DNA of 64,000 nt. Origin: Paraplanobispora siamensis (GTDB lineage: Bacteria > Actinomycetota > Actinomycetes > Streptosporangiales > Streptosporangiaceae). This document shows positions 7,564 to 15,046 of this stretch, one piece after another; the stretch's first letter is position 1, and each line of letters opens with the position of its first letter. A program made the position numbers and the translations under genes. Location of the stretch: positions 186,001 through 250,000 of the forward strand of contig NZ_BOOJ01000012.1 of NCBI RefSeq assembly GCF_016863175.1, read 5' to 3'. The notes beneath the pieces were generated by a model. The model made no database searches. It had not been told where the DNA came from and saw nothing but the letters and a program-made list of their open reading frames with translations.

Positions 7564-9516
7564 TCAGTCCGGGCGGCGGGCGCCGAACATGATCTCGTCC
7601 CAGGTCGGCACGGAGGCGCGGCGGCCCCGGGACTTCTTCGCCGGACGGGCGGGCTTGGGCACCGGTGCGGGCGCGGGGGCCGGCGGCTCCGCGGCCGCGG
7701 CGGGCTGCTCGGCCGCGGGGGGCTCGGCGGGCTTGCCCGTGTGCGTCTCCTGCGCGGGCTCCGCCGGCGCCGTGCCACCCTCCGAGGGCTTGCCGTTCAG
7801 CTTGTCCACGCTGACCCGGGCCGCGGGAACCGCGATCGACGAGTCGGCGGCCGGTTCGGCCTCCGGCGCCGGTCCGGCGGCGGGCCTGCGGTCGGGAGCG
7901 GTCTCCCCGGCCTCCTCGTCGGCCCTGGCACCGGTGCCGGTGTCGGTCCGTACGCCGTCGTCCGCGCCAGTCCCCGCCGTCGCGGCGGGATCGGACCCGG
8001 TCTCGGGCGTGCGGACGTCGCCGGTCGGCGCCTCGGAGGGACGGGATCCACCCTGCGCCTCCGCAGCGGAACGGGATCCGCTCTCGACGGCGGGGCCGGA
8101 CGCGCTCTCGGCGATGGGACGGGGCGCACTCTCCGCCTCGGGGGCGCGGTCGCCCGCCGTCTCCGCCGCGGCACCGGACGCGGCGGCCTGGCCGGTCCCT
8201 TCCGCCGGGGCGGTGGGCGCGGGCACCGTGACGCCTGCGGAGGCCGTGCCCTGCCCGGACGCCGCCTCCGGGGAGGACGTCTGCTCGGACGGGGTCCGGG
8301 AGGCGCTCGCGGGGTCGCCGGACGCGGCGGTCGTGGCGGCGGAGTCCGGCCGTGCGGGCTCGGAGGGGGCCGTCACGGGCTCGGAGGCCCGCAGGGCGGA
8401 CTCGGATGTCACGGCCGGTCCCGGAGCGGGCTCCGTGGCCCTGACGGGCGCCGCAGCCGCAGGGGTCTCCTGGGCCGGCGCGGTCCTGGCCGAGGGCCTG
8501 AGAGGCTCCGGGGCGGACGGGCCGGGGGCGCGCAGCGGCGGCACCGCGGGGATGGACGGGCCGTCGAACCCCTCCGGCAGCGGAGGCATCGGCGGGCGCT
8601 CGTAAGGCTTGGGCGCTTCCGGGGCGGCCTTGGGCAGCTCGGGGGCGGGCAGCTCGGAAGCGGCGCGGCCCGTGCCGGCGGCGGGCAGCTCCGACGCCGC
8701 GGGCAGCTCCGGCGCCACGGGCAGTTCGGCGGCCGCGGGCGTGTCGGGCCGGAAGTACGGCGCCGGCGACTCGGGCTGCTGGTAGGCCGGCCGGGCCGGG
8801 GTCGCGGGCTCCTGCCGGATGACCGTGGGGAAGGACACCGGCGGCTGGTTCAGCGGCTCGGATCCCAGCGGCGGCACCGGGGCGAGCTTGGCCGCCCGCG
8901 GCACGAACGGCGTGACCGTGTTGTCCTCGACCGGATCGACGTATTCGCTCGCCGACAGGCGCATGGCCTCGTCGTCGTGCGGGGTGATGTGGCGGCGGCG
9001 CGGGTCGAAGAGCCATTCGGCGTTGCGCGTGTGACCGTTCCACATGAAGCCGAGCTTGATCCGCCACAGGTTGTCGTCGCGCTTGGCGGAGTCCCAGTCG
9101 ATCTCGTCGGCGGGCACGCCGCGCCGGGTCAGCCGCTCGGCGACGAGATCGCCGAGGGTCGGACCGGGGGAGGACTCGCCGGGCAGCCGTACGGCGCAGC
9201 GCTGTGCCTGCTGGGCCATGTACTCGCGTTCCTGGAGGACGGGACCCTCGAACCACCGCACGCGCTCGACCGGGATGCCCGCCGTCGCGGCGATCTCCTC
9301 CGCGGTCTCGCCTGCACGGATGCGAGCCTGGATCTCCTTCGGGCGCAACGGACTCTCCACTTCGATCTCGTACTGGCCGAGACGGGAGAAGTTGCCGCGG
9401 ACGGCAGCACGGAGCCGGTCGTCGACGGGCAGCGTGAACCGGGTCCCCCGGCCGGCTGTCGCCAGCACGAGGTAGGTCCCGTCCTCGCTCACCGCGACGA
9501 GTCGGAGCTCCTGCAT
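7564..9516 (-). CDS. sepH: SepH septation protein (DUF3071)
   Basis: A 650-residue protein. Residues 1-~170 are the conserved DUF3071/SepH domain beginning MQELRLVAVSEDGTYLVL, with a helix-turn-helix segment (RPKEIQARIRAGETAEEIA), FEGPVLQEREYMAQQAQ and WRIKLGFMWNGHTRNAEW. The C-terminus ends in the conserved RASVPTWDEIMFGARRPD. In between lie about 450 residues of Ala/Pro/Glu-rich linker, far longer than in many relatives. In Streptomyces and Mycobacterium SepH binds FtsZ and promotes its assembly during septation. The ATG at 9516 is preferred, with GAAGGGA just upstream; an in-frame start 52 codons further upstream would encode a non-conserved extension over the promoter. A perfect Crp-like palindrome lies 126 bp upstream. 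Confidence 0.95.
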   Translation of the reverse strand: MQELRLVAVSEDGTYLVLATAGRGTRFTLPVDDRLRAAVRGNFSRLGQYEIEVESPLRPKEIQARIRAGETAEEIAATAGIPVERVRWFEGPVLQEREYMAQQAQRCAVRLPGESSPGPTLGDLVAERLTRRGVPADEIDWDSAKRDDNLWRIKLGFMWNGHTRNAEWLFDPRRRHITPHDDEAMRLSASEYVDPVEDNTVTPFVPRAAKLAPVPPLGSEPLNQPPVSFPTVIRQEPATPARPAYQQPESPAPYFRPDTPAAAELPVAPELPAASELPAAGTGRAASELPAPELPKAAPEAPKPYERPPMPPLPEGFDGPSIPAVPPLRAPGPSAPEPLRPSARTAPAQETPAAAAPVRATEPAPGPAVTSESALRASEPVTAPSEPARPDSAATTAASGDPASASRTPSEQTSSPEAASGQGTASAGVTVPAPTAPAEGTGQAAASGAAAETAGDRAPEAESAPRPIAESASGPAVESGSRSAAEAQGGSRPSEAPTGDVRTPETGSDPAATAGTGADDGVRTDTGTGARADEEAGETAPDRRPAAGPAPEAEPAADSSIAVPAARVSVDKLNGKPSEGGTAPAEPAQETHTGKPAEPPAAEQPAAAAEPPAPAPAPVPKPARPAKKSRGRRASVPTWDEIMFGARRPD

Positions 9517-9641
9517 GCGAGTCCCTTCGTCGTCGTGCTCATTCTTCCCCCGGACCCTTGAGTCTCTCGCGTGTGCCGGTTGCCTGCCAGCACCGTACCC
9601 GGCATGTCCGAACATCGCCTTGCCGGAGGGGGCTAGCGATG

Positions 9642-9659
9642 ATGTGACGCGCGTCACAT
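9642..9659. promoter_or_regulatory. Perfect 18-bp palindrome matching the Crp consensus
   Basis: ATGTGACGCGCGTCACAT is perfectly self-complementary and contains TGTGA-N6-TCACA, the Crp/FNR-family consensus. It lies 126-143 bp upstream of the sepH start, the nearest gene reading away from it. Actinomycete Crp proteins bind such sites; direct control of sepH is inferred from position only. Confidence 0.55.
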
Positions 9660-9953
9660 TTACGTCTTTCATCCCTTACCGGTCACGAATATGGACTAGC
9701 AGGTCCGACGTTCCCCGGGGATTCTGCCGAATAACCCGTCGCGCCGCCGTGCACTTGGGCGAAGAGCCGGGATACGGCGGATCCGGACGGCAGGAGAAGA
9801 TCATCTCCAGAGGGCTCCCTCGGGGTTCGGGACGGGCGAGGCCCTGTGAATGTGCCCGGGAAACGCGGTGCGGGAACCCCGGGACACGCGGGAGCGCCAT
9901 TCTTCGCCGGAGCCTTGGCGCACCCTTTTACCGGCATGCCCTGTTCCGGGCAT
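9660..9953. other. Gene-free intergenic stretch
   Basis: No convincing gene in either orientation; the open frames here lack family features and start signals. The sequence is less GC-rich near 9660-9720 (TTTACGTCTTTCATCC, CACGAATATGG), suggesting promoter DNA for sepH. A 7-bp hairpin CATGCCC/GGGCATG lies at 9935-9954. Confidence 0.5.
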
Positions 9954-9987
9954 GGTTCCGGACGTGCCGTCCTCCACGCCCGGAACC
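9954..9987 (-). terminator. Hairpin downstream of the FAD-linked oxidase
   Basis: Inverted repeat GGTTCCGG (9954-9961) / CCGGAACC (9980-9987) with an 18-nt loop, 14 nt past the stop of the oxidase on the minus strand; a second small hairpin follows at 9935-9954. No U-tract. Confidence 0.4.
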
Positions 9988-10000
9988 GGACTGCGGCGGC

Positions 10001-11299
10001 TCAGGGGCCCAGAACGGTCTCCAGGTAGGCGTTGGAGAACAGGCGCCCCGGGTCCAGCCGGTCGCGCAGCGCCAGGAAGTCGGCGAAGCGCGGATAGACC
10101 GTGCTCAGATAGGCGGCGTCCCGGGTGTGCAGCTTGCCCCAGTGCGGGCGGCCGCCGAGCCGCGTCATGATCTCCTCGACGCCCTCGAAGTAGGCCGGAT
10201 TGGGCGTGTGCCGGTAGATGTGGCAGGCGATGTAGGCCGTCTCCCGGTCGTAGGCGGTGGACAGCCAGGCGTCGGAGGCCGGGGTGACCCGTACCTCGAC
10301 CGGGAAGGTGATCTTCCAGTCCCGCCGCTCGACCAGGTCGCGGGTCTCGCGCAGGGCCTGGGCGAGGTGGCGGCGCGGGACGGCGTACTCCATCTCCAGG
10401 AACCGCACCTCCCGCACGCTGGTGAAGACCCTGTAGGAGACGTCCGTGTGCGTGGACGCCGACAGCGCCGCCGCGGAGACCGCGTTGAGCCGGGGGATCG
10501 CGCCGGGCAGGCGCGCGCCCGCCGCGCACAGCACGCCGAACAGGGTGTTCTCCAGGAACCTGTTGTCCAGCCAGTGCTTGAACGCGCTCGGCGGGTTCGC
10601 CGGCCCCGGGCTGCGGTTGTTGCGCTTGGCCAGGCAGGTGTCGGTGTGCGGCAGCCAGAAGAAGTCCAGGTGCTCGTTCTTGGCGGTGATCTCGTCGAGC
10701 GAGTCGAGGATCGCGCTCAGCGCCATCGGCTCGCGGGTACTGCGCAGCAGGAACGACGGCTCGACCCGGAAGGTCACCGCCGTCAGCACGCCCAGCGCGC
10801 CCAGGCCCACCCGGGCGGCGTCGAACAGGTCGCGCCCGTCGCCGGTGTCGTCCGCGCGGACGGTGACGACCTCGCCGTCGGCGAGCACCAGCTCCAGCGC
10901 GAGCACCTGGTCGGCCAGCCCGCCGACGTCCCGGCCGGTCCCGTGGGTGCCGGTCTGGATGGCGCCGGCCAGCGTCTGGTCGGTGATGTCGCCCATGTTC
11001 GCCAGGGCCAGGCCCATCCGGTGCAGTTCCTCGTTGAGCACCCGCAGCGGGGTGCCCGCCGCCGCCCTCACCCAGCCGTCGCCGGTCTCCAGGATCCCGG
11101 TCAGCCCGTGCGGCCGCAGCAGCAGGCCGTCGGTCAGCGCGACGCCGGTGAACGAGTGCCCGGTGCCGGTCATGCGCACCCGCCGCCCGGACGCCGAGGC
11201 GTCCCGTACGGCCCGCACGACCTCCTCCACCGAGGAGGGCGTACGGATCTCGGCGGGCGTGACGGACTGGTTGCCCGCCCAGTTACGGAACTCGCGCAT
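10001..11299 (-). CDS. FAD-linked aldonolactone oxidase-type protein (D-arabinono-1,4-lactone oxidase family)
   Basis: A 432-residue flavoprotein of the VAO/aldonolactone oxidase family. The N-terminal FAD-binding half shows RMTGTGHSFTG near residue 45 (the His of GHS is the usual covalent FAD attachment site) and GAIQTGTHGTG near 120. The C-terminal ALO domain ends with RPHWGKLHTRD and DPGRLFSNAYLE, both family hallmarks. Members oxidise sugar lactones or sugar alcohols such as L-gulono-lactone or xylitol with O2 or a dehydrogenase acceptor; the exact substrate is not predictable. It lies 15 nt downstream of the MFS gene on the same strand. No Shine-Dalgarno is visible before the ATG (the preceding bases are AT-rich), so it may depend on translation of the MFS gene. 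Confidence 0.9.
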   Translation of the reverse strand: MREFRNWAGNQSVTPAEIRTPSSVEEVVRAVRDASASGRRVRMTGTGHSFTGVALTDGLLLRPHGLTGILETGDGWVRAAAGTPLRVLNEELHRMGLALANMGDITDQTLAGAIQTGTHGTGRDVGGLADQVLALELVLADGEVVTVRADDTGDGRDLFDAARVGLGALGVLTAVTFRVEPSFLLRSTREPMALSAILDSLDEITAKNEHLDFFWLPHTDTCLAKRNNRSPGPANPPSAFKHWLDNRFLENTLFGVLCAAGARLPGAIPRLNAVSAAALSASTHTDVSYRVFTSVREVRFLEMEYAVPRRHLAQALRETRDLVERRDWKITFPVEVRVTPASDAWLSTAYDRETAYIACHIYRHTPNPAYFEGVEEIMTRLGGRPHWGKLHTRDAAYLSTVYPRFADFLALRDRLDPGRLFSNAYLETVLGP

Positions 11300-11314
11300 A
11301 AATATGAACGGTAC

Positions 11315-12511
11315 TCATGATTCCGGCGAAGCAACAGGGGCGCGCAGCGACGTGGAGCCCGCGATCCCGATGACCGCGGCCAGGATGGCGCAGCCGAAGG
11401 AGAACGCGTAGGCGCTGGAGGCGCCGAACTCGTCGGTGAGCCGCCCGCCGGCCCCGGCGCCGACCGCCACGCCGAACCCGACCGCGGTGGAGACCCAGGC
11501 CATCCCCTCGGTCAGCAGCGAGGGCGGGACCAGCCGCTCGATCAGCGAGTAGCCGGTGATGATCGTGGGGGAGATGGCCAGCCCGGCCAGGAACAGCGCC
11601 ACCGCCATCACCCGCACGTCGCCGATCAGGGCGATCGGGGTCAGTCCCACCGCGAACACCACCAGCGCGCGCACGAACCGGCTGCGCAGGGAGATCTTCC
11701 AGTGCCGCGCGCCGTACCAGAGCCCGGAGACCATGCTGCCGGCCGCGACCGAGGCGAGCAGCAGCCCGGCCGCCGGCTTGACGCCGTGCTCCTCGGCGTA
11801 GGCGATGGTGATCACGTCCACCGAGCCGAATACCGCGCCCATGGCCAGGAAGACGCAGGAGATCAGGATGATCCCGGGGATCGTGATCGGGCTGCCGGAG
11901 TGCCGCTCGCCGACCCGGATCGGCGGCTCGGTGCCCCGCTGCATGGCGAAGACGAGGGTGCCCGCGACGGTGCACACCAGGGTCACGATCAGGCCCGCGA
12001 AGGGGTTGATCATGGTGGCCAGGGCGGTGACGAGCGCCGGGCCGGCGACGAAGATGACCTCGTCGGCCACCGACTCGAACGAGAACGCCGTGTGCAACTG
12101 GCCGGATCCGGCCAGCAGGTGGGTCCAGCGGGCGCGTACCAGCGAGCCCAGCGGCACCGCGGTCGCGCCGACCACGAGGCCGGTGAGGAAGAGGGTCCAG
12201 AAGGGAGCCCCGAACTCGACGCAGAGCATCAGGGCGGCCAGCGCGGCACCGTGCGTGATGACGAGCGGGACGATTACCCTGGCCTGACCGAATCTGTCCA
12301 CCAGGCGTCCCATGAGGGGCGCGGCGATGGCGTAGGAGACGTTGACGGTGGCCGCGACCGCGCCCGCCATGCCGAACGAGTCGGTGAGAGCCTCGATGAG
12401 CAGCACGATGCCGATGCCGAGCATCGACATGGGCATCCGCCCGATGAAACCCGAGATCACGAAACCCTTGACACCGGGCGTGCTGAACAGCCCCCGGTAC
12501 GGCCCGACCAC
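11315..12511 (-). CDS. MFS transporter
   Basis: A 398-residue major facilitator superfamily protein with twelve predicted membrane segments. The cytoplasmic loop after the second segment reads GRLVDRFGQARV, the MFS motif A position, and the long central loop (MQRGTEPPIRVGERHSG) separates the two six-helix halves. The GTG at 12511 is preceded by GGAAGGGG at suitable distance. It is first in a two-gene unit with the FAD-linked oxidase. The sequence resembles uncharacterised actinobacterial exporters; substrate unknown. The divergent lytic transglycosylase gene starts 144 bp away. Confidence 0.88.
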   Translation of the reverse strand: MVGPYRGLFSTPGVKGFVISGFIGRMPMSMLGIGIVLLIEALTDSFGMAGAVAATVNVSYAIAAPLMGRLVDRFGQARVIVPLVITHGAALAALMLCVEFGAPFWTLFLTGLVVGATAVPLGSLVRARWTHLLAGSGQLHTAFSFESVADEVIFVAGPALVTALATMINPFAGLIVTLVCTVAGTLVFAMQRGTEPPIRVGERHSGSPITIPGIILISCVFLAMGAVFGSVDVITIAYAEEHGVKPAAGLLLASVAAGSMVSGLWYGARHWKISLRSRFVRALVVFAVGLTPIALIGDVRVMAVALFLAGLAISPTIITGYSLIERLVPPSLLTEGMAWVSTAVGFGVAVGAGAGGRLTDEFGASSAYAFSFGCAILAAVIGIAGSTSLRAPVASPES

Positions 12512-12655
12512 CGATGCACCCCTTCCGCACGCCCCAGGCGTGGATCGCTCAGACTCTCGCCCACGAAACGGCCGCCCGGCAAGTGAGTTTTCCCACGACG
12601 GTACGAATCACGGCATGCTGGGGCAAACGCCGACAGAAAGGTGCGTCTTCCCGGG

Positions 12656-13912
12656 ATGAGGATAGTGATCGTGGTGCTGGCCGGGCTGGCGGTCCTCGGG
12701 GCCGCCGCGGGCGCGGTGTTCCTGGCCGTGCGCCCCCTCCTGCCGGCCGCCGCCCCCGTGGCCAGGAGCGAGGTCCCCGACCTGGCGGTGCTCGCCCCGC
12801 AGGTCGGGCGCCCGCAGGCCGCTCCCGGTCAGGCCGCGCCTCCCGACCGGGCCGGCCCGACCGGGGCTCCCGACCGGGCCGGCCAGACCGGGGCTCCCGC
12901 CCAGGCCGCCACGCCGGCCCAGGCGGCCCCGGCCGCCGAGGGCCCCGGGATCTCCCTCACCCCGCCCCGGCTGATGGTGATCTCCCGCGCCACCCTCCCG
13001 GAGCGGACGAAGGAGGACATCGCCGGGCTCAAGCACGTCGAGAAGATCGCCTCCTTCGACGGCGGGGCGGTGACGCTGTCCGGGGCCGGCCTCAACCTGC
13101 TCGCGGTCGACCCGGCGATCTTCCGCGCCTGGGCGCCCAAGGGCGTGGCCGGTCAGCAGGAGGTCTGGAACGCGCTGCTGCGGGGCGAGGTCGTCGCCGA
13201 CGGCGAGGCGGTGCGCCGCCTGGGACTGGTCCTGGGATCGCACTACCAGGTGGACGGCGGGCCCCGGCTGCGGGTCGCCGCCTCGGCCCGCCTCGGGCTG
13301 CCCGGCGTCGACGGGCTGGTGGGGGTGGAGACCGGGCGGCGGCTGGGACTGCTGCCCGGGGTGGCGCTGCTGGTGCACGCCCCGCGGAAGGCGGCCGGCA
13401 CCCTGGAGACGGGGGTGCGCAAACTGCTGGGGGCGGGGCCCCAGGTGGTGGCGGTGGGCACCGGGAAGTCCGACGCGCAGGCGCCCGCCGCGACGGCGCG
13501 GCCGCAGGCGGCCGGCCGGGCGACCGTCGGGCGGCCCGGCAGCTATCTGGAGCTCTACCGCAGGTCGGCCGGGGTCTGTCCCGGCCTGTCCTGGACGGTG
13601 CTGGCCGCGATCGGGCAGGTGGAGAGCTCGCACGGGCGCAACAACGGCCCCTCGTCGGCGGGGGCGCAGGGCCCGATGCAGTTCATGCCCGCCACCTGGA
13701 AGGCGTACGGGGTGGACGGCGACGGGGACGGCGTCGCCGACATCTGGAGCCCCTACGACGCCGTGCCCTCGGCGGCCAACTATCTGTGCGCCAACGGCGC
13801 CGGACAGGGCGGGAAGAAGCTGGAGAAGGCCATCTGGTTCTACAACCACTCGTGGTCGTATGTGAGCAAGGTCATGGCCATCTCCGAGGCCTACGCCCGC
13901 ACCTACCCCTGA
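12656..13912 (+). CDS. Secreted or membrane-anchored lytic transglycosylase (SLT family)
   Basis: A 418-residue envelope protein. MRIVIVVLAGLAVLGAAAG is a signal anchor or signal peptide; then a Pro/Ala/Gln linker (about 45-100) with repeated APDRAGQTG units; a middle region of unknown fold (about 105-270); and a C-terminal lytic transglycosylase domain (about 290-418) with catalytic Glu in AAIGQVESSHGRN, AQGPMQFMPATWKAYGVDG and NHSWSYVSKVM. It would cleave peptidoglycan glycan strands. The duplicated DGDGDGVADIW segment resembles a calcium-binding insertion seen in actinobacterial homologues. An in-frame GTG at 12641 is an alternative start; neither has a good Shine-Dalgarno. The stop codon lies inside a triplicated 15-bp repeat. 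Confidence 0.9.
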   Translation: MRIVIVVLAGLAVLGAAAGAVFLAVRPLLPAAAPVARSEVPDLAVLAPQVGRPQAAPGQAAPPDRAGPTGAPDRAGQTGAPAQAATPAQAAPAAEGPGISLTPPRLMVISRATLPERTKEDIAGLKHVEKIASFDGGAVTLSGAGLNLLAVDPAIFRAWAPKGVAGQQEVWNALLRGEVVADGEAVRRLGLVLGSHYQVDGGPRLRVAASARLGLPGVDGLVGVETGRRLGLLPGVALLVHAPRKAAGTLETGVRKLLGAGPQVVAVGTGKSDAQAPAATARPQAAGRATVGRPGSYLELYRRSAGVCPGLSWTVLAAIGQVESSHGRNNGPSSAGAQGPMQFMPATWKAYGVDGDGDGVADIWSPYDAVPSAANYLCANGAGQGGKKLEKAIWFYNHSWSYVSKVMAISEAYARTYP

Positions 13913-13955
13913 ACCCGGGCTGTCGGAACCCGGGCTGTCGGAACCCGGGCTGTCG
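13911..13955. repeat. Three perfect tandem copies of a 15-bp unit between convergent genes
   Basis: GAACCCGGGCTGTCG is repeated three times without mismatch (13911, 13926, 13941). The array starts one base into the transglycosylase stop codon and ends directly before the ferrochelatase stop codon, so it is the entire intergenic space. Each unit contains the palindrome CCCGGG. Confidence 0.95.
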
Positions 13956-14945
13956 CTAGCCCCGGGCCTCCTGCGGCGCCCGGCGGCGCGGCGGGGCCGG
14001 GCAGCAGGTCGCTCCGCAGGCCACGGGCTCCGGCTCGGCCAGCAGCTCGCCGACCATCGCCACGAACCTCGGGTGCGTGCCCGCCGTGGCGGCCCTGGTC
14101 AGCGGGAGGCCGAGCTTGGCGGCCATGTCCCTGGCCTCCACGTCGAGGTCGTAGACGACCTCCATGTGGTCGGAGACGAAGCCGATCGGCACCAGGACCA
14201 CCGCCGGGGTGCCCCGCCCCGCGAGCTCCTCCAGGTGGTCGCAGACGTCGGGCTCCAGCCACGGGATGTGCGGGGCGCCGCTGCGGCTCTGCCAGACCAG
14301 GTCCCACTCGTGCCCGCCGCCCAGCCCGGCCGTGACCAGCCCGGCCGTCCGCAGCAGCTGGGCCTCGTAGAGCCCGCCGCCCGGCCCGGCCGTCCTGGCC
14401 ATGGAGGTCGGGATGCTGTGCGCGGTGAAGACCAGGCGCGCGGCGTCGCGGTGCTCGGCGGGGAGCCGGTCCAGGGCCTCGCGCGTGTGGTCGACCATGG
14501 CCGCGACGAAGCCGGGGTGGTCGTGGTAGTGCCGGAGCTTGACGATCTCCGGGGCGCCCTCCACCGCCGCGCGGGCCAGGGCGATGTCGTCGATGTACTG
14601 CCGGCAGGAGGAGTAGGAGCCGTAGGCGGAGGTGACGAACGCCGCGGCCCTGCGCACGCCGTCGGCGGCCATCTGCCGCAGGGTGTCCTCCAGGTAGGGG
14701 TGCCAGTTGCGGTTGCCCCAGTAGATCGGCAGGTCGACGGTCGGCTCGACGGCCGCGATGAGGTCACGGCACTGCTGGTTGATCGGGCTGACCCCGCCGA
14801 ACCGCTGGTAGTGCGCCTCGACCTCCAGCAGGCGCTCGCGGGGGATGTCACGGCCCCGCACCACGTTCTCCAGAAACGGCATCACGTCGTCCGGCTTCTC
14901 CGGGCCTCCGAACGAGACGACGAGAAGCGCGTCGTAAGTCCCCAT
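13956..14945 (-). CDS. cpfC: Coproporphyrin/protoporphyrin ferrochelatase
   Basis: A 329-residue ferrochelatase. It opens MGTYDALLVVSFGGPE, followed by FGGVSPINQQCRDL and the active-site His in VFTAHSIPTSM; DHMEVVYDLDVEA supplies the conserved acidic metal-binding surface. Actinobacterial enzymes insert iron into coproporphyrin III (CpfC) and carry a [2Fe-2S] cluster; the candidate ligands are Cys in SSCRQYIDD and the C-terminal CGATCC group. The ATG at 14945 is chosen by alignment to family N-termini; an ATG at 14954 (MNRMGTY) is equally possible, and neither has a strong ribosome binding site. It is transcribed divergently from the S9 peptidase, with about 100 bp between the starts, and converges on the transglycosylase. 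Confidence 0.94.
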   Translation of the reverse strand: MGTYDALLVVSFGGPEKPDDVMPFLENVVRGRDIPRERLLEVEAHYQRFGGVSPINQQCRDLIAAVEPTVDLPIYWGNRNWHPYLEDTLRQMAADGVRRAAAFVTSAYGSYSSCRQYIDDIALARAAVEGAPEIVKLRHYHDHPGFVAAMVDHTREALDRLPAEHRDAARLVFTAHSIPTSMARTAGPGGGLYEAQLLRTAGLVTAGLGGGHEWDLVWQSRSGAPHIPWLEPDVCDHLEELAGRGTPAVVLVPIGFVSDHMEVVYDLDVEARDMAAKLGLPLTRAATAGTHPRFVAMVGELLAEPEPVACGATCCPAPPRRRAPQEARG

Positions 14946-15046
14946 GCGGTTCATCCAACCGCATGCGGGGCGTGGTCGGGGCACGGGCCCGGTCACCGGT
15001 CGCGGGGCGCGCGATGCGGGGCGGCAGTAGAGGTAGGTTCGGTTCC

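Noticed and set aside
9676-9937. Short minus-strand frames in the gap between sepH and the FAD-linked oxidase
   Set aside because: Arg/Pro-rich, no ribosome binding site and no recognisable motifs; typical of high-GC random frames.
12512-12655. Possible c-di-AMP (ydaO) riboswitch before the lytic transglycosylase, as seen upstream of some actinobacterial cell-wall hydrolases
   Set aside because: The 144-bp gap lacks the conserved ydaO sequence blocks and is too short for a full element.
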